NCBI RefSeq assembly: GCF_028453695.1
Contig: NC_135781.1
Span: 2,156,818 to 2,220,817 of the forward strand
DNA: 64,000 nt
Source: Augochlora pura
Taxonomy: Eukaryota; Arthropoda; Insecta; Hymenoptera; Halictidae
Direction: 5' to 3'
Numbering within the stretch: position 1 is the first letter of the stretch; each line of letters opens with the position of its first letter. The notes under the pieces are model-generated. The model did not search any database. It was not told the DNA's origin and worked only from the letters and a program-made list of their open reading frames with translations. Shown in pieces: positions 31,030 through 42,399 of this stretch. The position numbers were made by a program, and so were the translations under genes.

Positions 31030-33410
31030 TTAATTGAACGAACGCGAACGTATTAATCCGCCGACTGGCGCGGCGACTACAATGACCGATAGTCACCGAC
31101 TAACCCAACCGGTCGCTCAGCTAAAACAGCAATCTATCATTCTGACGTGCCTTGCGAGCCGCTGCATTATGCGCCCGCGAAGGGAGAGGATGACTATTGC
31201 CGCTGTAATTAAGTTCGTGGAACGCGATCGGTCGAAGTCCATTTTCGTAGACACAGCCGACTATAGCTCCGTCGACGGAATATTTTATCGCGCGCGCGTT
31301 CGCTCGGTTGATGACGAAACGAACGCAGGGTTGAGGGGCGGAGGAAAACCTAGGAAAAAAAAATGAAAAGAAAGTATATAAAGAATTTACATTTTATGAA
31401 CAAATTCACCTTACTCTTTGTTCACAGTGCTACGTATACGTCGGACACGCGCGTGAATAGGAGTTTCATTCCCGTGTCCTTCCGTTATCGATTCGCTGAC
31501 GGCCGTCGCGCGCGCGGCTTTTTTTCCCTACCTCCCCCCCTCTCCCCCCCCTCCCCGAATACTGTGTGTCCGTTAATAGAACAGCTATTTCGCGGGAATC
31601 GTATTCAGCCGTTCCGCGGGAATGTCCGAAAATCAATTTTTGTAAAAACAGACCACCGGCATGGAAAAACATTTGCGCCGCATTGTTTGGACGATTCTAC
31701 GCGCGGGGATAGTCATGTCCCGCTGTTCCCTCGTGGCCCCCCGGCCGGTTCCACCAATTACGCGACCGTCCGCGAACGCGGAACGAAAATAGTTCGCCGG
31801 CTGAAACGAGGGGCGGCTCCTTGAACAGCGCTGAAACGGGTCGTCGAAGGGTAGTTATTCTTCTTCCTCCAAAAGTCTTCGAAAGCTTTCGCTATGTTTC
31901 AATATGTTTAAACGTTATTTTATTTCTTATTTTTTTTGTTTTAATTTATAGGAGAGAGACGGATGTATTAGTTAGAAGTGATTATTTATTAACAAAAGAA
32001 GGAGGAGAAAGAAAAGGGGAGATCGATCTTGACATTTTTTTAATATTGTAACTGTGTATAAAAAGGAAGCGAATAATGGTGTTGTTCTTTGTACTTGAAT
32101 TTTCAATTATGAATTTTCATTTTCAATATTTTCAACTTTTCAATTTTTATATTTCTTTTTCAATTTTTTCTCCTTCGAAGCTTCGGTCGATCGAAAATAA
32201 TTTTCACAGAGTTGGTTATGCATAATAATTGTTCGAGAATTGTGAGAAATCCTGTATATTATTGTTTGGAATGAAAGCTTGAAAAATTCAATAGGAACGA
32301 CCGACGGTGCTATTTATTAAATTACGTGCGAAATATTCGTCACGAGTCCGACTCATTATTTACCGAGCCGCGCGATTAAACGGAGGATCCCGTGAACCGA
32401 TTAAACAAACTGCGGCCGTCAAAGCAACGGATCCGCCCGTCGGACAATAAAGGAACGAAAAAAGGGTGGAAACTTTGCCGCGAACAGCTCGAAGAATTTC
32501 CCGGGCCCGTGCTCGCCATTCAACAGATACTCCCCGCGGAAAACGAGGACCACGGTTCGGAGGCGTGCCGGCGACGATAGCGCGACACAGCGATCAAGAG
32601 AGGAGGGCTCGGTAGGAGAACGAAGAAGAAGAAGAGAGCAGTGAAAGGTCTGGGTCGAAAGGGCAGGGTGGATTCGCTGACATCTGCGCGTCGTCGTCCC
32701 GCTAATGCACCGTTGCATAAGAAATCGAGGAAATTAACTTACAACCGGCTAAATTTCTGAAACGAGGAAAACGGCGGGGGAGCAGGGGCGGAGGAAAGCC
32801 GACGGAGGGCGGCGAAGCGAGCGAGGACGGCGTAACAAGGAAGAGAGGAAGAGACAGAAGGGAGGAAGGGGGGATGGAGGCGGTGGAATCGTTATCGAGC
32901 CCCTTTTCCAGGACCTTTTCGGTCCCGGCGACTACCGTTTTTCTTTAACTTCCGGATCGCGCCTCCGCTTCTCGTTCCCCGGGAAACTTTCTTAATTCGA
33001 GCTTCCCCGCGACTGCTACGCGGCCGAGATCTTCCGTGCGACCTTTGAGCTCTCCGCGCGCGGCGCGACGCGACACGAAACGCCGGATTTCGGCTAATCG
33101 GAGAGCCGGCCGCCCGCCCACGGTAATTGTCGGCACGCGGCACGCCTTGTAACGCGACGCGGTTAAAACTCCTGCCGAGAATCGCTAAATCAGTTTTATA
33201 CGCGTTTATCCTGTTGGGAGAATGGTTGACGTCCTCTCCCTCACTGGTTTTCTCGACGGATGCAATTCCGACTGTTTGAAAGATCCTCTTAACGCTAAAT
33301 ATATCCGAACAGTGGCCTACGCGGTTTGCTTTGGAAGAATTACCAAGATTTATTTAGACTTTCTGCCATTTGTTGTGTCATTTATGTAGTATTATTTTAT
33401 CGTGGCATTC
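31030..33410. other. Unique non-coding DNA, mixed composition
   Basis: Forward frames of 110 (31034-31366) and 153 codons (31363-31824) abut but share no recognisable domain, and a C/T-rich run (31525-31560) lies in the second. 31880-32350 is AT-rich. 32390-33180 is GC-rich with overlapping frames on both strands. No gene can be supported. Confidence 0.5.
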
Positions 33411-33424
33411 GTTTAAATTTTCGT

Positions 33425-33885
33425 TAAATAATAATAACAATAATAAAAATAATAATAATAAAGGAATTTTTCTTACTGATACCGGAAATTTTGCAATACA
33501 ATGTAACCAACCTCGAGACCTCCTCCACGATATATGGCGCTTAAATATTTATTAAACAATAATAATAATAATAATAACAACAGAATTTTTCTTACATATA
33601 CCTCAAATTTTGCAATGCGATGTAACCCACCTCGAGACCTCCTCCACTAAAATACAGTACTTAAATATTCATTAAACAATAATGTTAATAATAATAATAA
33701 TAACAAAATGGAATTTTTCTCACAGATACCTCGAACTTTGCAATACAATATAACCCACATAGAGACCTTCTCCACGATAATACAGCGCTTAAATATTCAT
33801 TAAACAATAACAATAATAATTAATAATAATAATAACAGAATTTTTCATACAGATACCTACATTCTTCTAATTTTGCAATACATCA
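33425..33885 (+). repeat. ~119-128-bp tandem repeat with internal (AAT)n
   Basis: GAATTTTTC(T/A) occurs at 33464, 33583, 33711 and 33838 (spacings 119, 128, 127). Each unit has AT(A/G)CC...TTTGCAAT(A/G)C, a CCTCGAGACCTCCTCCA-like block, CTTAAATATT(C/T)ATTAAACAAT and an AAT microsatellite of variable length. About 3.5 copies. Confidence 0.93.
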
Positions 33886-34261
33886 TAAATCAACCGATTC
33901 GCGACTCCGCATTAACAACAGAAAGGTCGTGAGAAAGTATAAAAGAAAGGAAGAGCCAACGATAAATAAATGAAAGTAAGCCGTGATATTTTTGAGATCG
34001 TTAACGCGACGGCGGTGCGCGTGAAAAAATTGACGGGCGTCCGGTTTGAAATACGTTCCCCGCGGCGGAACACGCGCGTTCCGAAATATTCCGGCGGGGT
34101 CCATCGGTTCTCGCGTTTAATTAAATTAACGAAGTTTCGGTGCCCGCGTTCCCGTTAAGGGGATCAAAAAGCGTCCGGCTGAATTCGCGAGAGCGAAAGA
34201 TATATCAGAGGGCTCGTTCGCGAAACGTTAACGCCTCGGTGACGCACACGTGCGCTACGAA

Positions 34262-34320
34262 GCTCGATCTTGTTATATACGCCTGGCCCCCCCGCGCTCG
34301 ATCTTGTTATATGCCTGGCC
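34262..34320 (+). repeat. Short direct duplication (34-bp spacing)
   Basis: GCTCGATCTTGTTATAT...GCCTGGCC occurs at 34262 and 34296; the second copy lacks two bases. GC-rich unique DNA surrounds it. Confidence 0.9.
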
Positions 34321-34329
34321 ACACAGCGG

Positions 34330-34940
34330 TGTGTCGCAGCACGTGCTACGCGTTCGCAGTCCTCTCGGCATCGTTACGTTTATAGAAATCTGGGTTACGA
34401 AATGCTCGTTCCGCGGCGCCCGGCATTATACGCCCGCGACTGTCCGGTCACGTAGACTGCGGTGGTTGAAGATGGCCGGCGCGCGTAGCTGCGAGAGTGG
34501 TAATTCACGTGCGCGGCGGTGATGGCGTTGGCCCGATGCGTTCGCACCTGCGGGAAACGCCGGTCTTGCCAACGGGGCACATCATTATCCATCTTTTAAT
34601 TATGACGCGTAATTAACGCCGGAAATCGTACGTACGCCGGCTGTATGGCTCTTTTGCGAGCCCTGAAAACGGACGGCTTTTATTGTTCAATTTCGAGACA
34701 CCTTTATAATTATTTACCAAATCGCCGCGGCCTGTTAACCAATTAAAATAACGTAAAGATTCGTTGTTTTTCCGTCGGTTTTCGTTGTTGATGCAGATTT
34801 TTCGCTTTTCTTTGCGATACCTTTTCAATTATAATATTGTTCAATTTTGGTGAATGTTGTTTTCCGATTTGATTGTAAAAATAGGATTTTAATATTATTG
34901 ACTTTTATATTGCATTATAGTATAATTAATGAACTATGGT
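34330..34940. other. Unique non-coding DNA
   Basis: GC-rich to about 34640, then AT-rich. Frames of 60-90 codons overlap on both strands without domains. Confidence 0.55.
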
Positions 34941-34947
34941 CTTGCAA

Positions 34948-35105
34948 TTACAAAAAATTATTTTTAAATTACAAAAAATTATTTTGAAATTAGAAAAAAT
35001 TATTTTGAAATTGCAAAAAATTATTTTGAAATTACAACAGATTATTTCGAAATTGCAAAAAATTATTTCGAAATTGCAAAAAATTATTTTAAAATTACAA
35101 TAACA
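34948..35105 (+). repeat. 21-bp TT(A/G)CAAAAAATTATTTTGAAA array
   Basis: Seven 21-base units. Because the unit is seven codons, a 72-residue minus-strand frame reads a Cys-Asn-Phe-Lys-Ile-Ile-Phe repeat; I regard that as incidental. AT-rich flanks. Confidence 0.94.
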
Positions 35106-35452
35106 AAAGTATGAATAGAACAATGTCAATTGTTGGCCAAACAATTCCTGTCGAACAACACGAATTCAGCTCCGCGGCGAAAGAAGGATCGCCAACATGG
35201 AAGCCGAAAAATTCGTTGGTTCCGCAATTTCTGTAATCTGTCCCATAAAAATTCGCATCGGCATAAAACTCGACGGTCTATTACGGCGCCGTGGAACCGT
35301 ATTTTCCCCGTCCTCCTCCACCCCTCCCTCCGCCATGGTTTATTCGGAAGAATAAAAAGCCGGCCGCGGTGGATGCCGAGCCGAATTCAAAATCCGGCCG
35401 TATATCTAGAAAAATGTCTTTCCATTTGGCGACACTATCTCAACCCGGCAAT

Positions 35453-35495
35453 AGAGAGAGAGAGAGAGCGAGAGAGAGAGAGAGAGAGAGAGAGA
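35453..35495 (+). repeat. (GA)n microsatellite
   Basis: About 42 bases of GA with one GCGA interruption. Confidence 0.96.
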
Positions 35496-35499
35496 CAAG

Positions 35500-36175
35500 A
35501 AAAAAAGTGACGTCCCGCATAAATCCGGGCAGCCCCCGGAAGCTTTGATCCCTGACGGCTGGGGTGGGGGTTGGGGTGGGGAGAGGTATATACGGCTTAA
35601 TCGTGCTCGGCGATCCGTCGGTTTTCTCGCGGACGGCGAATCAACCCCTCGCATATTTCGCGGGAGCAGCGATCCGAGGTTCTCGCGAGCGAGCGGGGAG
35701 AGAGTTTGTCGGCTGAGCGCGCGGTGGGGGGAGGTTGGTTGGTTGAGCGCGGGGACTGCTGCTTGGTTCCCCGCGGCGCGAGATGACGCAAAACGCTTCC
35801 CGACGCGCGACACTTCGATCGGAAATGGCGCGGAAGGAAAAGGGCGAGCGAGCCCCGGTTTACGAGCTGCTCTTCTCTCGACCTCCTGCTTCTACGTTCA
35901 CGGCGTAGACACACGGAGAAGTACTCTTTCCCGATGATTCATGGACGGATCGCGCGATTCATAGAGCCGCGACGCACTCGGGGAACACCGACCGTGGCAC
36001 CAAGTATATCAGCTGCGCGTTGTAACCACGTTTTTTCATCTGATTACAATTGCGTGTCTCAATTATTTTTTTTTTTTAAAAGAACGCAATATCGTCAGAG
36101 ATTCGTGCATAAATAATGGTTTTTTGGATTTTAAATAATATATTGGTTTAAATAATAATTAGGGTTTATTTTTAA
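35500..36175. other. GC-rich non-coding DNA
   Basis: Frames of 130-135 codons are open on both strands at once over 35406-35937. This is the usual pattern of stop-poor GC-rich DNA here. T-rich run at 36065-36078. Confidence 0.55.
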
Positions 36176-36180
36176 TAGAA

Positions 36181-36420
36181 ACATTTGAAACGTCTTAAAA
36201 ACGGTTTGAATACGTTTTAAAGCCGTCCCGAATATCCTATGAACATCCTAGAAACGTCTTCTACTGCAAATCAAGACGGCCTTTAAATGCCTTTAAGACA
36301 TTCTTATGGAATCGTTTAAAACGTCCGGTATATGTCTTAAAGATGATCCGAATGTCCTACGAACGTCTTACAAACGTCTTAGTAACGTCTTCTATCACAA
36401 ATTAAGGCTTTTTTAAGACG
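36181..36420 (+). repeat. ACGTCTTA/GTCCTA degenerate repeats
   Basis: AACGTCTTA-type words recur at least eight times (for example near 36192, 36255, 36365 and 36377), with CCGAAT(A/G)TCCTA(T/C)GAAC in two copies about 120 bases apart. Related words with the AAGACGTCTT palindrome recur at 53650-53690 and 60845-60945. Confidence 0.75.
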
Positions 36421-36811
36421 TGCATCATCAGCGTCTCCACTATTCGCGTCGCAATACGAATCGGCCGCGTTTCTCGCTCGGATCGCTTGATTATCGGACC
36501 ACGGCCGACTGAATCTCGTGTTCCGTCGTCGCCGTGAGAAATCAGCCGGCGATGGAACGCGCGTCGCCGGGCGGCATTCAGCCACCGGAAATTTTATTAT
36601 CGTCGCCAGACTGCCGCGATCTATCGGCAAACATGGATTCATCGCGCGCGGCAATCTGCCGGATCCGCGAACCGGAAACTAAGATTTCGTTAGCTTTCGC
36701 GCGCCGCGGTTTCCGGCGACGCGAATTCATATTCTTCGATGATTCGCCGTCGCGCTCGTTTCGTTTTTTTTTTATTTAAGCGGAGACGATCCACGCGGTC
36801 CAGACGCGACG

Positions 36812-36870
36812 AATCGCGAGATCTTATATAAATCACGAAATTTTATATAAATCGCGAGATCTTATATAAA
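36812..36870 (+). repeat. 19-bp array, three copies
   Basis: AATCGCGAGATCTTATATA at 36812 and 36850, AATCACGAAATTTTATATA at 36831. The outer copies are identical and the middle one is diverged. Confidence 0.93.
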
Positions 36871-36879
36871 ACTCGAATA

Positions 36880-38110
36880 ATTTTTATAATAATGTCGATG
36901 AAACTAAATTCTATCGAGCAAATAACATTTCGTTTCGCTTTATTCGCGAACGGAAATATTCGCGTTTCGCAGTTTTCCTGCAAAAAGGTAAAAATCTTAC
37001 CCCGCTATACCGATTATTAATTAGCACACTGTGGTGAACCGTGCGCGTTTACCGGGGCCGCGGTCGGGTCGCGCGAACAAAAGGCCGGAAAACATCAAAC
37101 GATTGTCGAAGATAAAAAACTCTTCCGCGCGCGAAAGCCTTGCGGAGATTCGATTCTCGTGAATTAACGTTAAAAAAAAAAAAGAAGAAAAGGAAGATTC
37201 TTCGGCCGGCTGAAAAACTGAAAGAGAATGAAATTTTCCATTGAAATCTTTATAAAGTGTTCGCGTTTCGTGCCGTGGCGGGGCGGGGGCGACTTTCCCC
37301 CCCTTTGTCCCGCGGCCACTTTTCTGTAAATTGAAAAGTCTTTTTTGAAAGGTCTCCGGCGCGAGAGAATTCGACTGAAATCTGTTTTGAATGTAATAAT
37401 AAAATAATACACAATAATATTAGAACATAAGAACGTAATAATACAATAATATATTAATACAACAATATCTGAATTTAATTCCTTCGTCGTCAAAGTAAAG
37501 AAACAAAAGTGATCAAAGACAATGCAAGAAATATTAATTCTTTACTCCCATTAAAGAAAGTTATTAAGAACGAATAAATGCTAATTAACACAGTGCAGCG
37601 GGGTTAACTAGAAACACATTCGATCCATCAAGCGTTAAAAAGATATTCCAGCTTGCCTCGAAGCTGTATCACAATTTCCGTAAAAACAAAGAGCTCGCGA
37701 GAGTTTCGCCGAAAAGGTTCGCCGCCCTCGTTTCGCCTCCGCGTTATAAATCCGCGATCCATGGTGGCGCGCGGTTTACGGTGAAAGTCGCGGGGTATAC
37801 GAAAGAGAAAAAGAGAGAGAGAGAGAGGGTGGGAGGAGAGCGGAATGGAGGACGGGAGGGAAGAAAGCGTAGAGGTTCGCGACGGTGTGAAGAAAGTTTG
37901 CGGAACGCGAGGCCCTGTAACGAGCAATTCCTGCGGGGAGGCCGCGTTCCGCGGCGTTCTCGTACTCGCGACAATAGCCGCGGAAAGTTTGTTTAAAGGC
38001 GCGCGCGCCGCTGCCGCTTTGTGTCGGCTCGCACACGGTTTATACAGTTTAAAAACATTGTCCGCGCGATGCTCAGTTCCGTCGACGTTCACAGACGCGA
38101 CAGCCCCGCC
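36880..38110. other. Mixed non-coding DNA
   Basis: CpG-rich segments at 36960-37160 and 37640-38110, AT-rich at 37380-37620. The 154-codon reverse frame (37628-38092) overlaps three others on both strands, none with a domain. A short GA run lies at 37815-37828. Confidence 0.55.
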
Positions 38111-38114
38111 GTAG

Positions 38115-38150
38115 TTTCGGCGGCGGAACTTTTTCCGCGCGCCGCCGAAA
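38115..38150. repeat. GC-rich inverted repeat
   Basis: TTTCGGCGGCG (38115-38125) and CGCCGCCGAAA (38140-38150) are perfect 11-bp arms around a 14-base loop. Confidence 0.9.
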
Positions 38151-38223
38151 CGCGTACTCCCCTTCTAATTCCGTGAAAAATCCGTAACGCGTTCTCCCTT
38201 CTAATTCGCGGAGAAATCCGTAA
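38151..38223 (+). repeat. 36/37-bp tandem duplication
   Basis: CGCGT(A/T)CTCCC...CTTCTAATTC...GA(A/G)AAATCCGTAA occurs at 38151 and 38188, two adjacent copies, immediately after the hairpin at 38115. Confidence 0.9.
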
Positions 38224-38289
38224 CGCGGAAATAATATCCGGTCGCGGAGTTCGTTGCTCTCTCGTTGAAAAAGTTCCGCGCGGCGAAGA

Positions 38290-38314
38290 TCGGGCCCGGC
38301 CCGGCCCGGCCCGG
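38290..38314 (+). repeat. (GGCCC)n pentanucleotide run
   Basis: CGGGCCC followed by GGCCC repeats, about four and a half units. Confidence 0.93.
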
Positions 38315-38319
38315 CTTTC

Positions 38320-39300
38320 ATCCGATTGTATACGTGTCGAGCGGGTGTCAGGGAAGCATTCGAAATTCATTGCTCGAGAAAACGCGATCCGGTTATTAAA
38401 CGCGCGGCGTTCCTTTTCACGCGCGGAAAAGGGACCGCGGGCAATGATATCACGTTCGCGAATTTCTCGCGTCCGCTTGTTAGCGTCGATGGCCGCGACG
38501 GCACCGCGGACCCGGACGTCGCCGCGTTCGACGATCTTTTTCGTGTACAGAAAGGAATTTTTATTAGTGTTTGCAATGAAAATTAATCGGTACAAAGTTT
38601 CTAACAAATTCACAATATTAAACATTAATTAAAAGATTTTGTTTATCCAACAAGAGCACAAAATCATTGCAATCTTTTCCAACATAATCGTATATTAAAT
38701 ATGTACAAATCAAAGATGATCTTTGCATTGTCTTTAAAAAAAAAGATAATTGAGATAGCCAAGTCTACAGTTAATTAATAGAAAAAATTATTTAAAAATT
38801 TTATTTCCTTCAATTATATAGTTTTTATTTCCGAGAGTGGTGCGATTGGTTTAGACCTCTCCTGTCTCGATTATTTTTCGATAAGGCAACCTTAAAAAAC
38901 AAATATCGCTTATATTTTTATAATTTTCCATAAAAAATAGAAGTATTTTATGGGACAGCGTAGTACGTCAAATAAATATTATTTAACGCTAAAGTCACGG
39001 TAATATTACAATTTATAAAAATGTTGAAGAAGCGTTAATTAGTTTATATTTGGCGACGCAGGTGCGGCGCGGTGCCGCACGGCGAACGCGCGGCCATTAG
39101 CGCGCCGTGTGACACGCACGCATATGCACTATCCGCGTTAATTCGCCGCGACAGGCAATTCCTCCGGTCGCCCGCTAAGCTCTCCTTCTCGCGCTGCTTG
39201 CCTGCCGGAATAAGATCGGAGGCATTTCCGATAATCGCTTCGGAGAACTCCGAAGAGTGCCACCTCGCTTACTGATATACTGGATTAAAAGTTTTCACTG
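38320..39300. other. Unique non-coding DNA
   Basis: The 178-codon reverse frame at 38089-38625 is one of the longest in the window, but it overlaps two forward frames (86 and 95 codons) and crosses the tandem duplication and GGCCC run. 38630-39050 is AT-rich and featureless. Confidence 0.55.
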
Positions 39301-39302
39301 GC

Positions 39303-39333
39303 CTCTCCCTCTCTCTCTCTCTCTCTCTCTCTT
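39303..39333 (+). repeat. (CT)n microsatellite
   Basis: About 30 bases of CT with a CCC near the start. Confidence 0.96.
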
Positions 39334-39796
39334 TGCTCGCAGCCGCGCGCCATTTTTACGGGCTCTCGTCTTGGCTTCCGCAATCTGCCCCGACGAACTG
39401 GGACAACGTTTAATCGAACACTGAAACGTTTAGAATCTATAACGGCGTTGCTCCGTTGCACCGTCGACGGCGATTTTAACGCTAGTTGCGTCGCGTTGTT
39501 TTATCGCGTTTTAAAATGCGTGTCGTCTAATTTTTGCTTTTTAAATGCAGAGAAGATCGATTTTTGCAGGTTTTGTTCTAAATATAAATAATATTGCTAG
39601 AATCGAAGCTCTTGAGTTTGAAGTAAAATTAATACTAATAATTTATTTTTACAACTTTTAAACTTGACTTTATAAATCGTCCATGGCTTGAAAATTCGAT
39701 ACTTGTTTATACCTTTTCAATTATGCAATGTTTTATGCTAAATCGAAAAATTGTGGTATTTTTAACATTTATATACTTTATTTTAATATATTATAG

Positions 39797-40070
39797 AATC
39801 GAGGATATTTTCTTTTTAATATATTTTTGTATGGGTAGTTTCTTCTTAATATATTTTTATAAGGATATTTTCTTTTTTGGAATATTTTTATAAGGGTAGT
39901 TTTCTTTTAATATATTTTTATAACGGTAGTTTCCTTTTAATATATTTTCATAAGGATATTTTCTTTTTTAATATATTTTTATAAAGATATTTCCTTTTTA
40001 ATATATTTTCATAAGGGTAGTTTCCTTTTAATATATTTTCATAAAAATATTTCCCTTTCAATATACATTC
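39797..40070 (+). repeat. 30/31-bp array with two alternating unit types
   Basis: Nine units start at 39803, 39833, 39863, 39894, 39924, 39954, 39985, 40015 and 40046. Each is (G/A)G(A/G)TA(T/G)TTTTC...TTTTAATATATTTTTATAA. Units carrying GGATATTTTC alternate with units carrying GGGTAGTTTC for most of the array, implying a dimeric ancestral unit of about 61 bp. Confidence 0.93.
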
Positions 40071-40079
40071 ATTCAAATA

Positions 40080-40600
40080 TGTATAGGATAGTTAAGAGCA
40101 TAGCGAAGTTACACAAGTGTCCGATTAGTTTTTTTGCACTAGCTATAGTTACTAAGCCCCACCTGTTAACCGATCCGTTTTTACCGAGCCGGTTACTACC
40201 GGTCTCTATAGCCGCCATCTCTTCCCCCCTCCCCGCTCCACCCCCTACCGTGTTAGCCGGCATAGTTACGGCGCTCATTATCATCGGCGCTGCTACGAAG
40301 ACGCGAGATACGAACGGAACGGCTCTTGCCTAACACCCGGAATCTATTGCGGTCGAAGACGACGCTGCGCTACAAGCTCTCCGCGAAATTTGTTGCAACG
40401 AGCTCTGTTCTTCGCTGGCCGGGGGCTTAACGACGCCGCGACGGGAAAATGGGGGGTTGGCGGTGGATATTTTTAAATGGTCCCGAGGGGGTCTGAACTA
40501 ATGCCGCTTGAAGCTGTGAACATTTTCTATTGGGTCTGCTGTGACGGGTAACTTGAGGTCAATTTAGCTTTACTGTTTATTTATGGAAGTAGATTTTTAT
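40080..40600. other. Unique non-coding DNA
   Basis: Frames of 71-84 codons on opposite strands over 40069-40333, without domain. GC-rich to about 40550. Confidence 0.55.
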
Positions 40601-40610
40601 ATAATCTAGA

Positions 40611-40858
40611 ATTTTATATAAATTTTATAAATTTTATAAATTTTATAAATTTTATGTAATATGAAGTAATATGAAGTAAATGCAGTAAATAAAGCAAATA
40701 ACGTAAATAAAATAAATAAAATTGAATAACTTAAATTACAACGAAATAACTTAAATAAAATGGGATAATTTAAATTACAATAAAATATCTTAATTAAAAG
40801 CGAAATAATTTAAATAAAATGAAATAACTTAAATAACTTAAATAACAATTAAATCGAA
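40611..40858 (+). repeat. 9-bp AATTTTATA array and AAATAACTT repeats
   Basis: AATTTTATA repeats (40611-40655) pass into GTAAATA words, then (A)AATAACTTAAAT(T/A)A units separated by ACGAAAT or ATGGGAT (40725-40858). Confidence 0.85.
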
Positions 40859-41068
40859 TGCCAGCTATAAACAGTTCCTCTCGCCGTTCACGGAAATTCT
40901 GCGAAACGATAGAATCGCATTGATACAGGAAATACACGTGGATTTTGTTGCAGGTGGTCAACTATTTTCGAGGAAAATATATTTCAAAAACTTGCAGAGC
41001 TCGATAATCTTCTATATGGGCATTATCGACGAGTTTAAACATTTTTAAATAATGCATCGCTTTTCGAA

Positions 41069-41072
<4 letters not shown>

Positions 41073-41110
<38 letters not shown>
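41073..41110 (+). repeat. (CT)n microsatellite
   Basis: 38 bases of uninterrupted CT. Confidence 0.97.
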
Positions 41111-41113
<3 letters not shown>

Positions 41114-41230
41114 CGTATTCTCCTACTAGTCGCGGATTAGTCCCCATTCACAGCAGATAAAACAAACACAGCAGCGAGCTAGTCGTATCTCGCGTTTACC
41201 TATACCATCAAAAACAATCATTTCGAAACA

Positions 41231-41275
41231 TTAACCCCTTGCACTATAACAACGACTCGGATTCGTGACACAAAG
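41231..41275 (-). repeat. GCAAGGGGTTAA-type element, reverse orientation
   Basis: TTAACCCCTTGCACTATAAC followed by AACGACTCGGATTCGTGACA. The left end is the complement of the dispersed GCAAAGGGTTAA motif, and the inner part has its own short dyad (ACTCGGATTCGT). It may be a second subfamily. Confidence 0.6.
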
Positions 41276-41352
41276 CTCCTATGCTAGGTACAATAAATAT
41301 GAATATTATGAATTTCTTTTAAATCGAAATCAAATCGAATTCTTCTATTTTT

Positions 41353-41465
41353 ATTGTAATATTATTTAATTATTCTAGTATTATCAAAGAATTCTAATAT
41401 TATTTAATCACTCTAATATTACCAAAGCATTCTAATATTATTTTATCTATTCTGATATTATTTCT
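41353..41465 (+). repeat. 38-bp array, three copies
   Basis: ATT(G/C)TAATATTATTTAAT(T/C)A-like units begin at 41353, 41391 and 41429, exactly 38 bases apart. Confidence 0.88.
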
Positions 41466-41469
41466 TTTT

Positions 41470-42060
41470 CTTTTGGGCAGCTATATTTCAGCTGCTAATA
41501 TGAAGACAAATTAATTTAAATATCATTGGAAATAAAATTTAATTTGCTGTATTCGAACTGCTACCGAATAGTAAAAATAAATAAATAAATCGCTAAATTA
41601 ATGATACTCGTATTGAATAGAATTTTCAAGAAGTCTATACCACGTGTCCGACTATTTATCACAACGCAAAGTGTTTAAAAACCACTGTTCCCAATTCCCA
41701 CCAAATTCCCACCGCATTCCCGATCACATCATTTAATCGATTCGCGTATTATACGAGAGGGCCCGGCTCTGTTTCGTACAAACGTAAATCCCGAAAAGCT
41801 GCGAAGGCACGCGTAAAATCGTCGATAACCCTCGGACACCGTCGGTCGGCGCCCCCTCCCGATTACACCGGGCTCGCGCGCGCGCGCGCCGCCATATTTT
41901 CCGTCTATCCGAGCGGCGGCCCCCGTCACCTATGCGACATTAAACCGCGATCGCATTATTCAGATTGCACTTAATATGTTTACCAAATTGGCCGAGATTA
42001 TATCAGCCACTTGTACGCGCATAATACCGCCGCGCGCAAACGGGGCGAAAACTGGGCCGC
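41470..42060. other. Unique non-coding DNA
   Basis: AT-rich then GC-rich. Contains a CG run at 41875-41889. No credible frame. Confidence 0.55.
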
Positions 42061-42067
42061 GGTGCGC

Positions 42068-42397
42068 AGAGATCGGCGCGTGGTTGTGCAACGAGCTCAG
42101 AGATCGGCGCGTGGTCTGACGAGCGCAGAAATCGGCGCGTGGTCGTGCGACGAGCTCAGAGATCGGCGCGTGGTCTGCCGAGCGTCAAAGATCGGCGCGT
42201 GGCTGTGCGACGAGCTCAGAGATCGGCGAGCGTCAAAGATCGGCGCGTGGCTGTGCGACGAGCTCAGAGATCGGCGAGCGGCAAAGATCGGCGCGTGGCT
42301 GTGCGACGAGCGCAGAGATCGGCGCGTGGTCTGACGAGCGTCAAAGATCGGCGCGTGGTCGTGCGACGAGCGCAGAGATCGGCGCGTGATCGTTTGA
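42068..42397 (+). repeat. GC-rich GATCGGCGCGTGG minisatellite
   Basis: About eleven copies of (A)GATCGGCGCGTGG, separated by either TCGTGCGACGAGCTCAGA-like or TCTG(A/C)CGAGCGTCAAA-like spacers. Two truncated units (GATCGGCGAGCG) lie at 42220 and 42272. Spacer types alternate, giving a ~60-bp dimer. Frames of 107-175 codons are open on both strands because the units are mostly multiples of three. Confidence 0.93.
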
Positions 42398-42399
42398 CG

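Noticed and set aside
31034..31824. Two abutting forward frames (110 and 153 codons) that might be one broken gene
   Set aside because: No domain in either, and the junction and C-rich run give no sign of a frameshifted ancestral protein.
34926..35144. 72-codon reverse frame with a seven-residue Asn-Phe-Lys-Ile-Ile-Phe-Cys repeat
   Set aside because: The 21-bp unit is a multiple of three, so an open frame is automatic; no start context or transcript evidence.
38089..38625. 178-codon reverse frame, basic and Arg-rich
   Set aside because: Crosses a GGCCC run and a 36-bp tandem duplication, overlaps two forward frames, and has no recognisable domain.
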